From: Siphonodentalium dalli
Lineage: Eukaryota > Mollusca > Scaphopoda > Gadilida > Siphonodentaliidae
Assembly (NCBI GenBank): GCA_032622095.1
Contig: CP136063.1
Span: forward strand, 113,792,723 to 113,856,722
DNA: 64,000 nt
Direction of reading: 5' to 3'
In this document: one piece after another, positions 1 to 11,535 of the stretch
Position numbering within the stretch: position 1 is the stretch's first letter
How the letters are laid out: each line of letters opens with the position of its first letter
Position numbers and translations under genes: made by a program
Notes under the pieces: generated by a model
What the model saw: only the letters and a program-made list of their open reading frames with translations
The model's database searches: none
What the model was told of the DNA's origin: nothing

Positions 1-543
1 CTGTTTGTCTGTCTGTATGTATGTATGTTTGTCTGTCATTTATACAAATCAACGATTCTCCACCGATCGGGACGAAACTTGGTACGTGTGTGTAGTTTGA
101 CCAGGCGGTGGACGTTGTCATATTGGCGAGCCCGTGCAGCGCCCGTGCAGCGCATGCGCAGACGAGATCTCGGAAACGGGTGGAGCTATCGACTTGAAAT
201 TTACTTTGTGAATGTATCTTGCCCCGGATACGAATTTTATCGGGTCGCCGAGCCCGTGCGACGCCAGCTTCGCGCATGCGCAGACGAGATCTCCGAAACG
301 GGTGGAGCTATCGACTTGAAATTTGCTATGTCAATGTATCTTGCCCCGGATACGAATTTTATCGGGTCGCCGAGCCCGTGCGACACCATCTTCGCGCATG
401 CGCAAACCAGATCTCGGAAACGGGTAGACCTATCGACTTGAAATTTGGTTTTTGAATAGCCCGGACAACGTCGGGCTGGGTAGAGCTATCGACTTGAAAT
501 TTGGTTTTTGAATGGCCCGAACAACGTCGGGCTCATCGGCTAG
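1..543 (+). mobile_element. Non-autonomous Helitron, copy 1 (5' end cut by window)
   Basis: The 3' end has the Helitron signature: an imperfect GC hairpin (GCCCGA-ACAAC-GTCGGGC) followed by CATCGG and CTAG at 540-543. The next element begins immediately with TC at 544. The left part has a TCTG/TATG microsatellite, then a conserved CGACGAAACTTGGTACGTG-like stretch. A 122-bp minisatellite follows (anchor GCATGCGCA at 152, 274, 396), about 2.5 units. The hairpin and preceding segment occur twice (about 455-475 and 511-533), so the 3' end is itself duplicated. There is no Rep/helicase coding. The long open frames here come from a repeat that happens to lack stops. Confidence 0.75.
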
Positions 544-1118
544 TCTCATATATATTTTTGAAGACCTCTGTCTGTATGTATGTCTGTCTGTATGTATGTA
601 TGTATGTATGTCATTTATACAAATCTACGATTCTCGACCGATCGGGACGAAACTTGGTACGTGTGTGTAGTTTGACCAGGCGGTCGTCGTTGTCGTATTG
701 GCGAGCCCGTGCGCCGCCCGTGCAGCGCATGCGCAGACGAGATCTCGGAAACGGGTGGAGCTATCGACTTGAAATTTGCTATGTGAATGTATCTTGCCCC
801 GGATACGAATTTTATCGGGTCGCCGAGTCCGTGCGACACCAGCTTCGCGCATGCGCATACGAGATCTCGGAAACGGGTGGAGCTATCGAGTTGAAATTTG
901 GTATGTGAATGTATCTTGCCCCGGATACGAATTTTATCCGGTCGCCGAGTCCGTGCGACGCCAGCTTCGCGCATGCGCAGACGAGATCTCGGAAACGGGT
1001 AGAGCTATCGACTTGAAATTTGGTTTTTGAATAGCCCGGACAACGTCGGGCTGGGTAGAGCTATCGACTTGAAATTTGGTTTTTGAATAGCCCGGACAAC
1101 GTCGGGCTCATCGGCTTG
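544..1118 (+). mobile_element. Non-autonomous Helitron, copy 2
   Basis: It starts TCTCATATATAT directly after the CTAG of copy 1 and ends with the same hairpin and CATCGG, but the terminal tetranucleotide is CTTG (1115-1118) instead of CTAG. It holds a TCTG/TATG microsatellite and the 122-bp repeat with anchors at 727, 849 and 971. The 3' hairpin segment is again duplicated (about 1029-1052 and 1088-1107). It is 575 bp long and non-coding. Confidence 0.75.
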
Positions 1119-1517
1119 TCTCATATATATTTTGAAGACCTCTGTCTGTATGTATGTTTGTTTGTTTGTTTGTTTGTCTGTCTGTCTGTCATTTATACAA
1201 ATCTACGATTCTCGACCGATCGGGACGAAACTTGGTACGTGTGTGTAGTTTGACCAGGCGGTGAACGTTGTCGTATTGGCGAGCCCGTGCGGCGCCCGCT
1301 TCGCGCATGCGCAGACGAGATCTCGGAAACGGGTGGAGCTATCGACTTGATATTTGGTATGTGAATGTGTCTTGCCCCGGATACGAATTTATCTGGTCGC
1401 CGAGCCCGTGCGACGCCAGCTTCGCGCATGCGCAGACCAGATCTCGGAAACGGGTGGAGCTATCGACTTGAAATTTGGTTTTTGAATAGCCCGGACAACG
1501 TCGAGCTCATCGGCTAG
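1119..1517 (+). mobile_element. Non-autonomous Helitron, copy 3
   Basis: It starts TCTCATATATATTTTG at 1119, abutting copy 2. It contains two units of the 122-bp repeat (anchors 1305 and 1426, so one unit has lost a base). It ends with the hairpin, CATCGG and CTAG at 1514-1517. The shorter length (399 bp) reflects fewer internal repeat units and a single 3' hairpin. Confidence 0.75.
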
Positions 1518-1955
1518 TCTATTATATATTTTGAGAACTTCTGCCTGTAGGTATGTGCATGTGTGTTATAGACTCGAAAACTGCTAGACCGATCTGACTC
1601 AAATTTGGTTTGTAGGCCTACTTTGATCCCGAGACAATATGGACTGGTCCAATTTCACGTGCGACCGTGTCATTGACCTCGCCCATCTACGCTCATATAG
1701 GCATGTTTCTGGACCTCGACGGACCGACTCAATTTGGTATGTAGGCCTACTTTGATCCCGGAAACAATATGGACTGGTCCAATTTCATTTGCGACCGTAT
1801 CCTTGACCTTGACCTCGCTCATATACGCTCATATAGGCATGTTTCAGGATCGATGAACAAAAGTTTGTCCAGATGCTGTATATTCTGCCCAGACGGAGGC
1901 GATCACAAAGAAATCCCTAAATAGCCGGACAAATTCGCGCCGGCACATCAGCTAT
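1518..1955 (+). mobile_element. Non-autonomous Helitron of a second subfamily
   Basis: It starts TCTATTATATATTTTGAGA at 1518, immediately after the CTAG of copy 3. It carries a TCGAAAACTGCTAGACCGA box and an internal imperfect duplication of about 130 bp (TAGGCCTACTTTGATCCCG near 1613 and 1742). It ends in a GCCGG...CCGGC hairpin and CTAT (1952-1955), a degenerate CTAG. The internal sequence differs from copies 1-3 but the layout is the same. Confidence 0.55.
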
Positions 1956-4017
1956 TATTAATAACTCTGCTATAATGAGATTTCTATTGTAAATGTTGTA
2001 TATATTATGTCTCAATACTCATGAAAATGTAATATGAGTTTAAGAGAATAAACTAATTGATATCCCAAGCATGTGAAAACCATTGTTATGTAAACATTAC
2101 TGTTACTGTGGAATTGCCAATAAAGTTTGTCCAATAAGATACCAACGCGTTATACAGACTTGACGGTAAACATTGGAAAAGCTCAAAGCTTTGAAAGATA
2201 TTCCGAAAATCACACTAAGACTAAAATATTTAAAAAGTATACTGATAGAATATATTAGATGAATATAAATGTGACTATAACGAGGACTAACGATGGATAA
2301 TATAGAAACTAACGCCATATCTTCTTCTTCTGCTTCTTCTCCCTCTCATTCTGTCTTATTTTATGTTCATGTATATATATCGCACCTAGCACTTTTTAAT
2401 ATCTCGCCAGTAACATGTGAACTCATGTATTGGAGATTAAAGCATAGAATAGCAACTTACAACACGATTTTTGATGTTGGTTGACAAAACACCTTAACAG
2501 TTTTGTTTACATAACAATGATTTATTTCAGCACGAGAAATGTCGTTATTGGAGAATTAATCAATAATTAATCAAATAACTATGTTTATCTATTTCTCCAT
2601 GTTCTTCTCAGAGGTAATGCTTTACATATTTTTATATTTCTGCACATTTATTAACCCATGCACTTCGAGTGCCTTGTGTCCCTTTAATCTATGTGTGCGG
2701 GGAAATTGCCAGGTATACTTGCCCGTGTGTGAACACATCCTTATACTACGTCCTTTTCCCCCAATTAGCTGATCCAATCTTCCTTTCACCCGATATCTGC
2801 TTGCAGAGACATACTCAGAGAGATTCGGTCGATCAAGGTAGCACATCGCTCTCTCGATAGTAGCAATCAATGATAGAGCTATATAGTGCCTAGTGATGTA
2901 TTTCGTATCGTTCCTATCTTTAATTTGTTAATAACAGCGAAAGCCATATCTATCAGGGCATTCAGAGGCAATTCAATCGCCAACAACTCACAAATGGCGT
3001 TTCGTCATGGATTAATTCCGCCCCATATCGAGAAAGCCATAATTTATTTCCTGTGAGAATAGGTTGATGGAGGATTGAAAATGTCGATGTAATTCGAACG
3101 TGATTGGAAATAATTGTGTCGACTATGGAAATCCCACGAACCAGTCGCATAGAGTTCAAGAAAATGTTTTCAATGTTCAAACTAAATGAATCAATCAATA
3201 TACAAATGCACATACATGACTTCTACCAGTCTGGGTGAACGTCGACTCTATATTTGAAATATAGAGTCTGGAGCTTATGTAGCCAAAACCATTTCTATTC
3301 AGCGAAGAGCTTCCCCAAAATGACGTCACGGATTAAAAAAAATACATCGATGATTGACAGGTGTCCCCACGTGTTATTTGTTGTGCTTCGCAATAGTAAT
3401 GGCCTGTGTCGGCGCGACATAAAATTACAGCAGATAATATTTGTCGTGTGTGCGACTATTCTTTTTCGGGAGATGAACTCGCTGCATCACCCGGAAAGCT
3501 GCATCCGAGAGCAAAAAATAAGGTCGTCATCAAAAATGATGCTTTAGAACTATTTAAAAGCATAAAATTAAGTCATTTCCTCGGTGTTAACTTTCAGATG
3601 ATTTTTTTACGACAAATAATTTGATTTGCAAACCATGGTACAATAAAGTAAATCAAATACACGGACGTGAGTGAGTTCTATTTATATTTATGGGAGGCCA
3701 AGTTGGTACCATGCGCAGGCCTATCTATCAGGTCTAGCACATCCTTCAAATTAATCCGAATCGTACCGAATATATAATTTCGAAGCCATTGTTTCTGTCT
3801 GTTGTATTTGCAAGCATCGCTTTCGATCGGAGAAATTCCGCTCTGTTACTCCGCCCACTGACACTTGTTTATTAACCCATACGGTTTCATTGGACGGAAA
3901 ATAATTTACGCAATCAATCAGATTACGGAATCCCGAGGACTTGGAAATGAGATTTCGATGTTATCCGTCAGACCTTATATTCAATGTTGTAATGAATATT
4001 TAGGTATGAGTTTACTC
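1956..4017. other. No recognisable gene; one weak inverted repeat
   Basis: AT-rich DNA with a CTT-rich patch near 2320-2345. A 30-bp imperfect inverted repeat around CATTGTTATGTAAAC (about 2076-2105 and 2497-2530) may mark an old miniature element. The core also occurs in the TTAA elements at 11.7 and 53.1 kb. Short open frames lack any recognisable domain. Confidence 0.4.
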
Positions 4018-6089
4018 AGACTGGACTTCTACGTGCAACAACACATTCGATCTGAGACGATTCTCTGCAAACCTACGACGATACATCATATCTTTAATTA
4101 TTCACTGCAAATTTCTACAACAACACATCCGATCTGGTGCGATTCACCACATACCTTCTACAACGACACATCGTATATGAGACGAATCACTGTGTGCCCT
4201 TCTACGACACATCGGATCAGCGACGATTCATTGCTTGACTTCTACAACGACATAATAATCCTATCTGAGACGATTACTGCATGATTTCTACATCGAAGCA
4301 TCCGATCTGAGACGATTCACTGCATGACTTCTGCAACAACATCCTATCTGAGACGATTCACTACATGTCTTCTGCAACAACACATGCTATCCGAGACGAT
4401 TCACTACATGTCTTCTGCAACGACACATCATATCTGAGACTATTCACTGCATATCTTATACAGACACGTCCAACCTGAGACGATTCACTTCATGACTTCT
4501 GCAACGACACATCCTATCTGAGACGATTTACTGCATGACTTCTACAACTACACATCCTATCTGAGACTATCCACTACATGTCTTCTACAGACACGTCCTA
4601 TCTGAGACGATTCACTTCATGACTTCTGCAACGACACATCCTAACTGAGACGATTCACTTCATGACTTCTGCAACGACACGTCCTATCTGAGACGATTCA
4701 CTGCATGACTTCTACAACGACACGTCCTATTTGAGACTATTCACTTCATGACTTCCGCAACGACACATCCTATCTGAGACGATTCACTTCACGACTTCTG
4801 CAACGATACGTCCTATCTGAGACGATTCACTACATGACTTCTAAAACGACACGTCCTTTCTGAGACGATTCACTTCATGACTTCTGCAACGACACGTCCT
4901 ATTTGAGACGATTCACTACATGACTTCTGCAACGACATGTTCTATCTGAGACGATTCACTGCATGACTTCTGAAACGACACATCCTATCTGAGACGATTC
5001 ACTGCATGACTTCTGAAACGACACATCCTATCTGAAACGATTCACTGCATGACTTCTGAAACGACACATCCTATCTGAGACGATTCACTTCATGACTTCT
5101 GCAACGACACATCCTATCTGAGACGATTCACTACATGTCTTCTGCAACAACACATGCTATCCGAGACGATTCACTACATGTCTTCTGCAACGACACATCA
5201 TATCTGAGACTATTCACTGCATATCTTATACAGACACGTCCAACCTGAGACGATTCACTTCATGACTTCTGCAACGACACATCCTATCTGAGACGATTTA
5301 CTGCATGACTTCTACAACTACACATCCTATCTGAGACTATCCACTACATGTCTTCTACAGACACGTCCTATCTGAGACGATTCACTTCATGACTTCTGCA
5401 ACGACACATCCTAACTGAGACGATTCACTTCATGACTTCTGCAACGACACGTCCTATCTGAGACGATTCACTGCATGACTTCTACAACGACACGTCCTAT
5501 TTGAGACTATTCACTTCATGACTTCCGCAACGACACATCCTATCTGAGACGATTCACTTCACGACTTCTGCAACGATACGTCCTATCTGAGACGATTTAC
5601 TACATGACTTCTAAAACGACACGTCCTTTCTGAGACGATTCACTTCATGACTTCTGCAACGACACGTCCTATTTGAGACGATTCACTACATGACTTCTGC
5701 AACGACATGTTCTATCTGAGACGATTCACTGCATGACTTCTGAAACGACACATCCTATCTGAGACGATTCACTGCATGACTTCTGAAACGACACATCCTA
5801 TCTGAAACGATTCACTGCATGACTTCTGAAACGACACATCCTATCTGAGACGATTCACTTCATGACTTCTGCAACGACACATCCTATCTGAGACGATTTA
5901 CACTACATGACTTCTGAAACGACACATCCTATCTGAAACGATTCACTACATGACTTCTGAAACGACACATCCTATCTGAAACGATTCACTGCATGACTTC
6001 TGCAACGACACGTTCTATCTGAGACGATTCACTACATGACTTCTGCAACGACACATCCTATCTGAAACGATTCACTGCATGACTTCTGC
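4018..6089. repeat. 43-bp satellite array, left part
   Basis: About 48 head-to-tail units of a 43-bp repeat (core ATCTGAGACGATTCACT ... TGACTTCTGCAACGACAC). The period was measured from ACGATT at 4994 to 5037. Units near the left edge are more diverged. Within the array, about 4320-5110 is repeated almost exactly 770 bp downstream (CACATGCTAT at 4381 and 5151; AACGACATGT at 4931 and 5701), a higher-order duplication of about 18 units. Confidence 0.9.
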
Positions 6090-7204
6090 CAGAGGCGGAC
6101 TGGGCCAAAACACCGGCCCGGGAAATTAATATAATACCGGCCCATTTGTTTGGGGGGGGGGGCGTCCACAATCCACCTTGGAAAATTCCAACTGCACCCC
6201 CCCCCCCCCCTTGAATCAGAATCAGACCAAATACATATTTTTATTTTTGCATAATTCCATTTGCACCCCCCCCTTGAATCAAATGCAGACCAAATACATG
6301 TTTTTACATAATTCCATTTGCACCCCTCCCCCTTGAGTCAGATGCAGCAGACCAAATACTTGTTTTTACATAATTCCATTTGCACCCCCCCCCCCCTTGA
6401 ATCAGATGCAGACCAAATACATGTTTTTGCATAATTCCATTTACACCTCTGGTCTAATATCCTATATATTCATAAACCATGGTTCTATATATTCCCGGTA
6501 TGAGACCATTCAGATATTTTTACCTGAAAAATTGCATAAAATCTAACATCTAGCGGTCTAACTCCAGACAAATGCACACGGCTACGGACCAGAGACCAGG
6601 ACACACCGGGCTGTTCATGGTTGTTCGGCCCGGGGTGAGAACATTTTGAAAACTATACAAGAAAATCTCGAATCCGATAAACTAGACTGGCATCAACAGA
6701 AGCGTTCCTATTTTCTTGTAAATTTCAATTGGGGGAGGGTGCGTAAGAATTTGTTTGGGATTTACAGCTGGGAGTTACCGTTAAAATCTCGAGATTAATG
6801 GGGTCTTTACGTGGTGTTATATGATGCCGACAAGTTCATTTAATGTCAAAATTACGATTAGCCAATTCGGCTGGTTAAACAACACATGTGGCGGCCCACG
6901 TCCGGAATTTTCCCGGTCTCCCGATCGGCCATGCAGTCCGCCTCTGCCCTCATGAATTTATGTGAGAAGAGTACCATCTTATTGGATACACGGCTGGTTA
7001 AACAACACATGTGGCGGCCCACGTCGGTTTCATTTGCGGCCCAAGTTGTGGTTGGGCGGCCCAACCACATATACCCCCCCCCCCCCAAACCGTAAAAAAA
7101 ACCTCGGATTCTTGCTTGATAGAAAATCACGTGAAATCAAAAAATTTCCGGCCTCCGGCCCATCGGGAAATTTCCCGGTCTCCCGATCGGCCAGTCCGCC
7201 TCTG
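6090..7204. mobile_element. TIR DNA transposon inserted in the 43-bp satellite
   Basis: The ends are inverted: CAGAGGCGGACTGGGCC at the left and GGCCAGTCCGCCTCTG at the right. CAG-starting termini of this kind are typical of hAT-like miniature elements, but I see no clean 8-bp target duplication. Inside are four units of a ~62-bp repeat (TTGAATCAG anchors at 6211, 6274, 6333, 6397) separated by C homopolymers. There is also a 123-bp duplication (CGGCTGGTTAAAC at 6868 and 6991) that includes a second copy of the right terminus ending at 6946. No transposase is present. Confidence 0.65.
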
Positions 7205-7445
7205 AAAGTCTTCTCCAACGACGCGTCCTATCTGAGAATATTCACCACATGTCTTCTACAGACACGTCCTATCTGAGACGATTCACTTCATGACTTCTAC
7301 AACGACACATCATATTTGAGAAGATTCACTACATGCCTTCTATTGACACGTCATATCTGAGACGATTCACTGTTTGTCTTCTACAACGATACATCATATA
7401 TGATATGATTCACTGTATGCCTTCTACAACGACACATCTGATCGG
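7205..7445. repeat. 43-bp satellite array, right part
   Basis: Continuation of the 43-bp satellite beyond the inserted element, about five diverged units (TATCTGAGACGATTCACT type). It shows that the array was split by the insertion. Confidence 0.85.
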
Positions 7446-7549
7446 ATCCGAGCGATGAATACAAATTAAACAAACATGAATTGATTTCATTCATATTTGG
7501 TGTAAACATATCTATATCTCTAATTCATGCACATAAATTAACAGAGTTG

Positions 7550-8077
7550 TCTATATATATATTTTGAGACTTCCGTGTGTATATCCTTTATAGACTCGAA
7601 AACGGCTCGACCGATTGAGCCTAAACTTCCTATCTAAGGGTAAAAACACACGGGAAGTGTCATCGCACCATTCGCGAGCTCGTGCGACCACTCCTTCACC
7701 CTTCAACTGCCGCCGTAATGGAGATTGATGGGTTAATCGCGTGATAATTAATGAGCGTTTGTCTATGAGGCGTCGCTATTAAAGAGCGTTTATCTACTTT
7801 AGTGAAAATATATACGGCATTTGACCGTCTCGGAAACTGAGGATATCGAGACGAAATTTCGTACTTAGGGGTTCCAAGGGACGGGGGAGATTTTCGTCGG
7901 GTCAGTTTGTCCGCCCGAGGTGACATTGACCTTGAAACGGGTACCCACAAATGACCTTGGGTGATATCTCGGTAGTCAGCGGTGGCAGCGACGTACGGGG
8001 TTACCTTGAAAAACAAAAATTAATGGATCGACCAAAGCCATGGGACGAATCCCGCCAGTGGCGGGCTAATCTGCTAG
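7550..8077 (+). mobile_element. Non-autonomous Helitron, CCCGCC-hairpin subfamily, copy 1
   Basis: It starts TCTATATATATATTTTGAGA. It has a CTCGAAAACGGCTCGACCGA box followed by an internal repeat of the box (CGAGACGAAATTTCGTACT near 7850). The 3' end is the hairpin CCCGCCAGTGGCGGG, then CTAATCTG and CTAG at 8074-8077. The next element begins at 8078 with no gap. Non-coding, 528 bp. Confidence 0.75.
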
Positions 8078-9236
8078 TCTATTATATATTTTGAGACTTC
8101 CGTATATATATATGTATGTGTGTGGGTGGGTACTTCATAGAATCTAAAACGGCTGCGCGAATTGAGCTCAAACTTCCTATCTAAGGGTAAAATCCCACGG
8201 AAACCGTCGGCGTCGCGTTTTGGAGAAGCTCAGAGCACCCGTTCTCCACTCTCAGTCACAAAAAACGGCACTGCGGTGGTTAATAAAGTGATAATTTAAT
8301 GAGCGTTGTATATGACGCGTCGCTATAAAAGAGCGTTTGTTTACAAATTCAACGCAACGTTATCGCTCGAAATTTAGCATCGAAAAATTTAATTTCTTTT
8401 ATCAAAAACATAATTACGTGCTGGACTTAAGAATATGTAAGTATTATACACATACACAACAAGTCTCAGCTTAAAATTTTGAAAAATAAGAGTTTTATCG
8501 ACATAAATCGATTTTAATGGGAAATCCTATGTTAAAATTTAGCATCGAAAAATTTAATTTCTTCCATTTAAAACATAATTACGTGTTGGACTGTGTCATT
8601 TTAAGAATATATAAGTATTACACGCAGTCACACGAAGTCTCAGCTTGAAATTTTGAAAAATAAGAGTTTTATCGACATAAATCGATTTGAATAGATTACA
8701 CGAAGTCACACGAAGTCTCAGCTTGAAATTTTGAAAAATAAGAGTTTTATCGACATAAATCGATTTGAATGCGAAATCATGTGTTAATAAATTTTGGGGC
8801 TCAGCTGTTCTTTGTGTTTTCTAAGCTGCTTCATATTGGGCCCAGGGTTATTATTTTCGAGGTCAACTCGGGACGGGTCAACCGATTGAGCCCAAACTTG
8901 CTACCTATGGGTACATTTGTCCCGAAAGTGTCACGGACGGGTCAAATCGTGACCCCGATGTGACATTGACCTTCAAACTGGTCAATTCAAGGTCAAATTG
9001 GGTAAAACTGGCGGAATTATGTACTTTTGTCCGGGGAGTGTTTTGGACGGGTCAAATCATGACCACGACCTGACCTTGACCTATAAAATTGTCAATTCAA
9101 GGTCAAATCGGGTCAAACTTGCTGATTTCGACGAAATTTGGTACAAATGCAGCACAAGTGTCACGGAACCTGTTGCAATTGCTTTTTCGAACAAAGCCAT
9201 GGGACGAATGCCGCCAGTGGCGGGCTAACATGCTAG
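8078..9236 (+). mobile_element. Non-autonomous Helitron, CCCGCC-hairpin subfamily, copy 2
   Basis: It starts TCTATTATATATTTTGAGAC and ends with hairpin CCGCCAGTGGCGG, CTAACATG and CTAG at 9233-9236. It contains about three tandem copies of an AT-rich segment (GAGTTTTATCGACATAAATCG near 8490, 8664 and 8742) and repeated GACGGGTCAA...TTGACCTT blocks (8870-9110). It is 1,159 bp long and non-coding. Confidence 0.75.
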
Positions 9237-9954
9237 AATAATATATAAAGACAATTATTTTAGAGAATGGGATTTGGCAGAAAGTGTGACGCTTATATTA
9301 ACCATTTCCCATCTTTGGCATACACATGTGGTGGTGTCTTTATTGCTTTTTCATAATGTTCTTTTCCCAGTTAGATTTTGTTTTTATGTAAATTTTATAT
9401 CTTATTATCATTGTCAGCCGTCTGGGACATAGACTGTCCAACAGTAACATTTAATAATGAGTCACTGTTGGGCAGTCCACACATCAGATGAACTGAATTG
9501 TTACTATACCTGTTTGTTTGTGACCTGACCCTTGACCCCACTCGATCAGTTTCCAATAATCGTAGCGAAATTAACATTTCAAGATCAATACGACAAGAGT
9601 GATGCATGATATATACTTATTACGAGCAACTCCAGATGTTCATGAATCATGCCCTAGAACCGAAATATGAGATATTTTCTCGTTTTCTGAATTGTACTGC
9701 ATATTTGGTCACTTCGATGTGATAATGTGCTTTTATACATTCGCCTTGTTTCATGTATAGGCAGGAATTGTTATTTATTTATTTTTTATTTATTTAGACT
9801 TATTTATGCAGTGTGCGGTAAAGTTCAATTTGAGAATCGTTTAGACAACCATATAAATATTTTAACCCTCAGAAATATATCTATATTCTCTTCCAGTGAT
9901 ATATAGTTCGCGGTTTCCATGTAACAGGGTTGCTATGCCTGGTCGGGTTATTAA
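9237..9954. other. No recognisable gene
   Basis: AT-rich DNA. One imperfect hairpin with about 17-bp arms (GACTGTCCAACAGTAAC / GTCACTGTTGGGCAGTC) lies at about 9431-9476. A TTTATT-rich patch sits at 9770-9800. Confidence 0.5.
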
Positions 9955-10545
9955 CCCTGCGAAGCACCTATTTCATTCATATTTGGTATATATGGATCTT
10001 CCACAGCACTATCTCGATCGAGTTTGACAACCAGGTTTGTCCGATTATTTTTACGTGAGCTATGCCCCTTAGTTCTTCTTTTTATTATTATAAATTTTAA
10101 GGCCATTATATAGCGCGATAACTTGTATACAACGACAACTTATTCCGTACATATATGGCATATGGATCTTCCACAACAATATATCTCGATCGAGTTCGAA
10201 AACCAGGTTTGTCGGATTATTTTTACCTGAGTTATGGCCCTTATAGTGCGTCTATCCTTTAGCAGTTTTATGACCATTATCACGCTATCTTGAACGTACG
10301 TCAGCCGATGGAATTCACACTCAGCATATGGATCTTCTACAATAGTATATTGATCGAGTTCGAAAACCAGGTTTGTGTATATATATTTTTTCTATAATTA
10401 TCTGAGTTGTGCCCTTAGTTGTCTAATTTTAGCGATTTTAATACCTTTATCGTGGTAACTGGAACAAACATTAACCGGTTCTATTCATGTTTAGTGTATT
10501 AGTGGATCCTTTAGACTTCGAAAAGCAGGTTTGCCGGATTATTTT
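9955..10545. repeat. Diverged ~170-bp tandem repeat, four units
   Basis: The core TATGGATCTTCCACA...TCGAGTTCGAAAACCAGG recurs at about 9991, 10161, 10327 and 10503, each followed by TTTGTCGGATTATTTTTACCTGAG-like sequence. Spacing is 166-176 bp. Divergence suggests an old array. No coding is evident. Confidence 0.75.
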
Positions 10546-11535
10546 TGCCATGAGTTAAAACCAAATGCTGTAACATAAACTAGACTTAGGCCTATATATA
10601 CACCAATAATGTCATGTTGTTACTGAAATATCAACAAAATTTCTGTCCCTCAAAAACATCGAAAGATTATGAAATAAAATGATAGAAATGTCCATATCAA
10701 ATTAGTTACTCTCTTTCGTGTGTAACAACATGCCACTGTTTAAGCAACGGATATAGAAGTACGACGGCGTTTATGGTACTATATCAAATTTGGGAATCTC
10801 ATTCCCGATTTAACCACGCCTCCGTAATTACTTCGTAGATACTGTCGCTACTTTTACAAGCGCTGGCGGATGGGCGGCTTATGAGGCTGTGATCTGGAGC
10901 GAGTGCATGGTGCTCATTTCCAGAATTGTTTGGTTATAAAATAAAAAAGGTATACAAATGAGGGAAACAATATAATGTTTTGTGATATGATTCAAGACTG
11001 AATCAATTCATGTTCCAGGACACGTCTGCACCCAATAAAAATTAATTATTTGCCTGACAAAAATTATGCGAAATCATTTCGTCCTAAGTGATTTCTTTTT
11101 CTTCGGTGTGAATGAAATTCGCACGGTAACGATTGTCGGTCCTAGCAATGATTATGAAGTGAGAAAAACTATTTGTAAAGGATAACATGTAGGGGCCAAT
11201 GTATATACGTAGTGAAAGTAGCCTTCCATTTCAATCTTAATTTCCACACATGTGCCGGTATTTTAGCCAGACATGTCAGTTTCTCAAAAGCAATTATAAC
11301 ATAAATGAAGTTAGAAAGCAGTGCACGTGCGATTTTGCCATAAAGTGACAACCATTCATCTGAGTTACGCGTCTGCTTTTTTCTTCTTTGATGTACCGAT
11401 GTGACGTTACACAAAGGAACCAAAACAAACTGTTCTTAAAGTATATGGTGTTTGGTTTTGAGTGTAATGTTAAGCCGATGGCCATTTCGAATCGCCGGGA
11501 CAAGCACCCGTGTTATTCAACCTGATATGTTGGTC
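10546..11535. other. No recognisable gene
   Basis: Unique-looking AT-rich sequence. Open frames on both strands are short and without recognisable motifs. Confidence 0.4.

Noticed and set aside
25-1471. Overlapping open frames of 60-140 codons on both strands with shared peptides (MRRRDLGNGWSYRLE type), also at 20.5-22 and 27.8-28.3 kb
   Set aside because: They are translations of the Helitron 122-bp repeat in several frames and both strands. The unit length is not a multiple of three, and no frame is favoured.
3400-3621. Frame with ADNICRVCDYSFSGDEL, possibly a zinc-binding exon
   Set aside because: There is only one C-x2-C pair, no matching second pair, no clear splice sites and no recognised family; too weak to annotate.
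4018-7445. Regularly spaced repeats considered as a CRISPR array
   Set aside because: The 43-bp units are contiguous without unique spacers, and the DNA is clearly eukaryotic.
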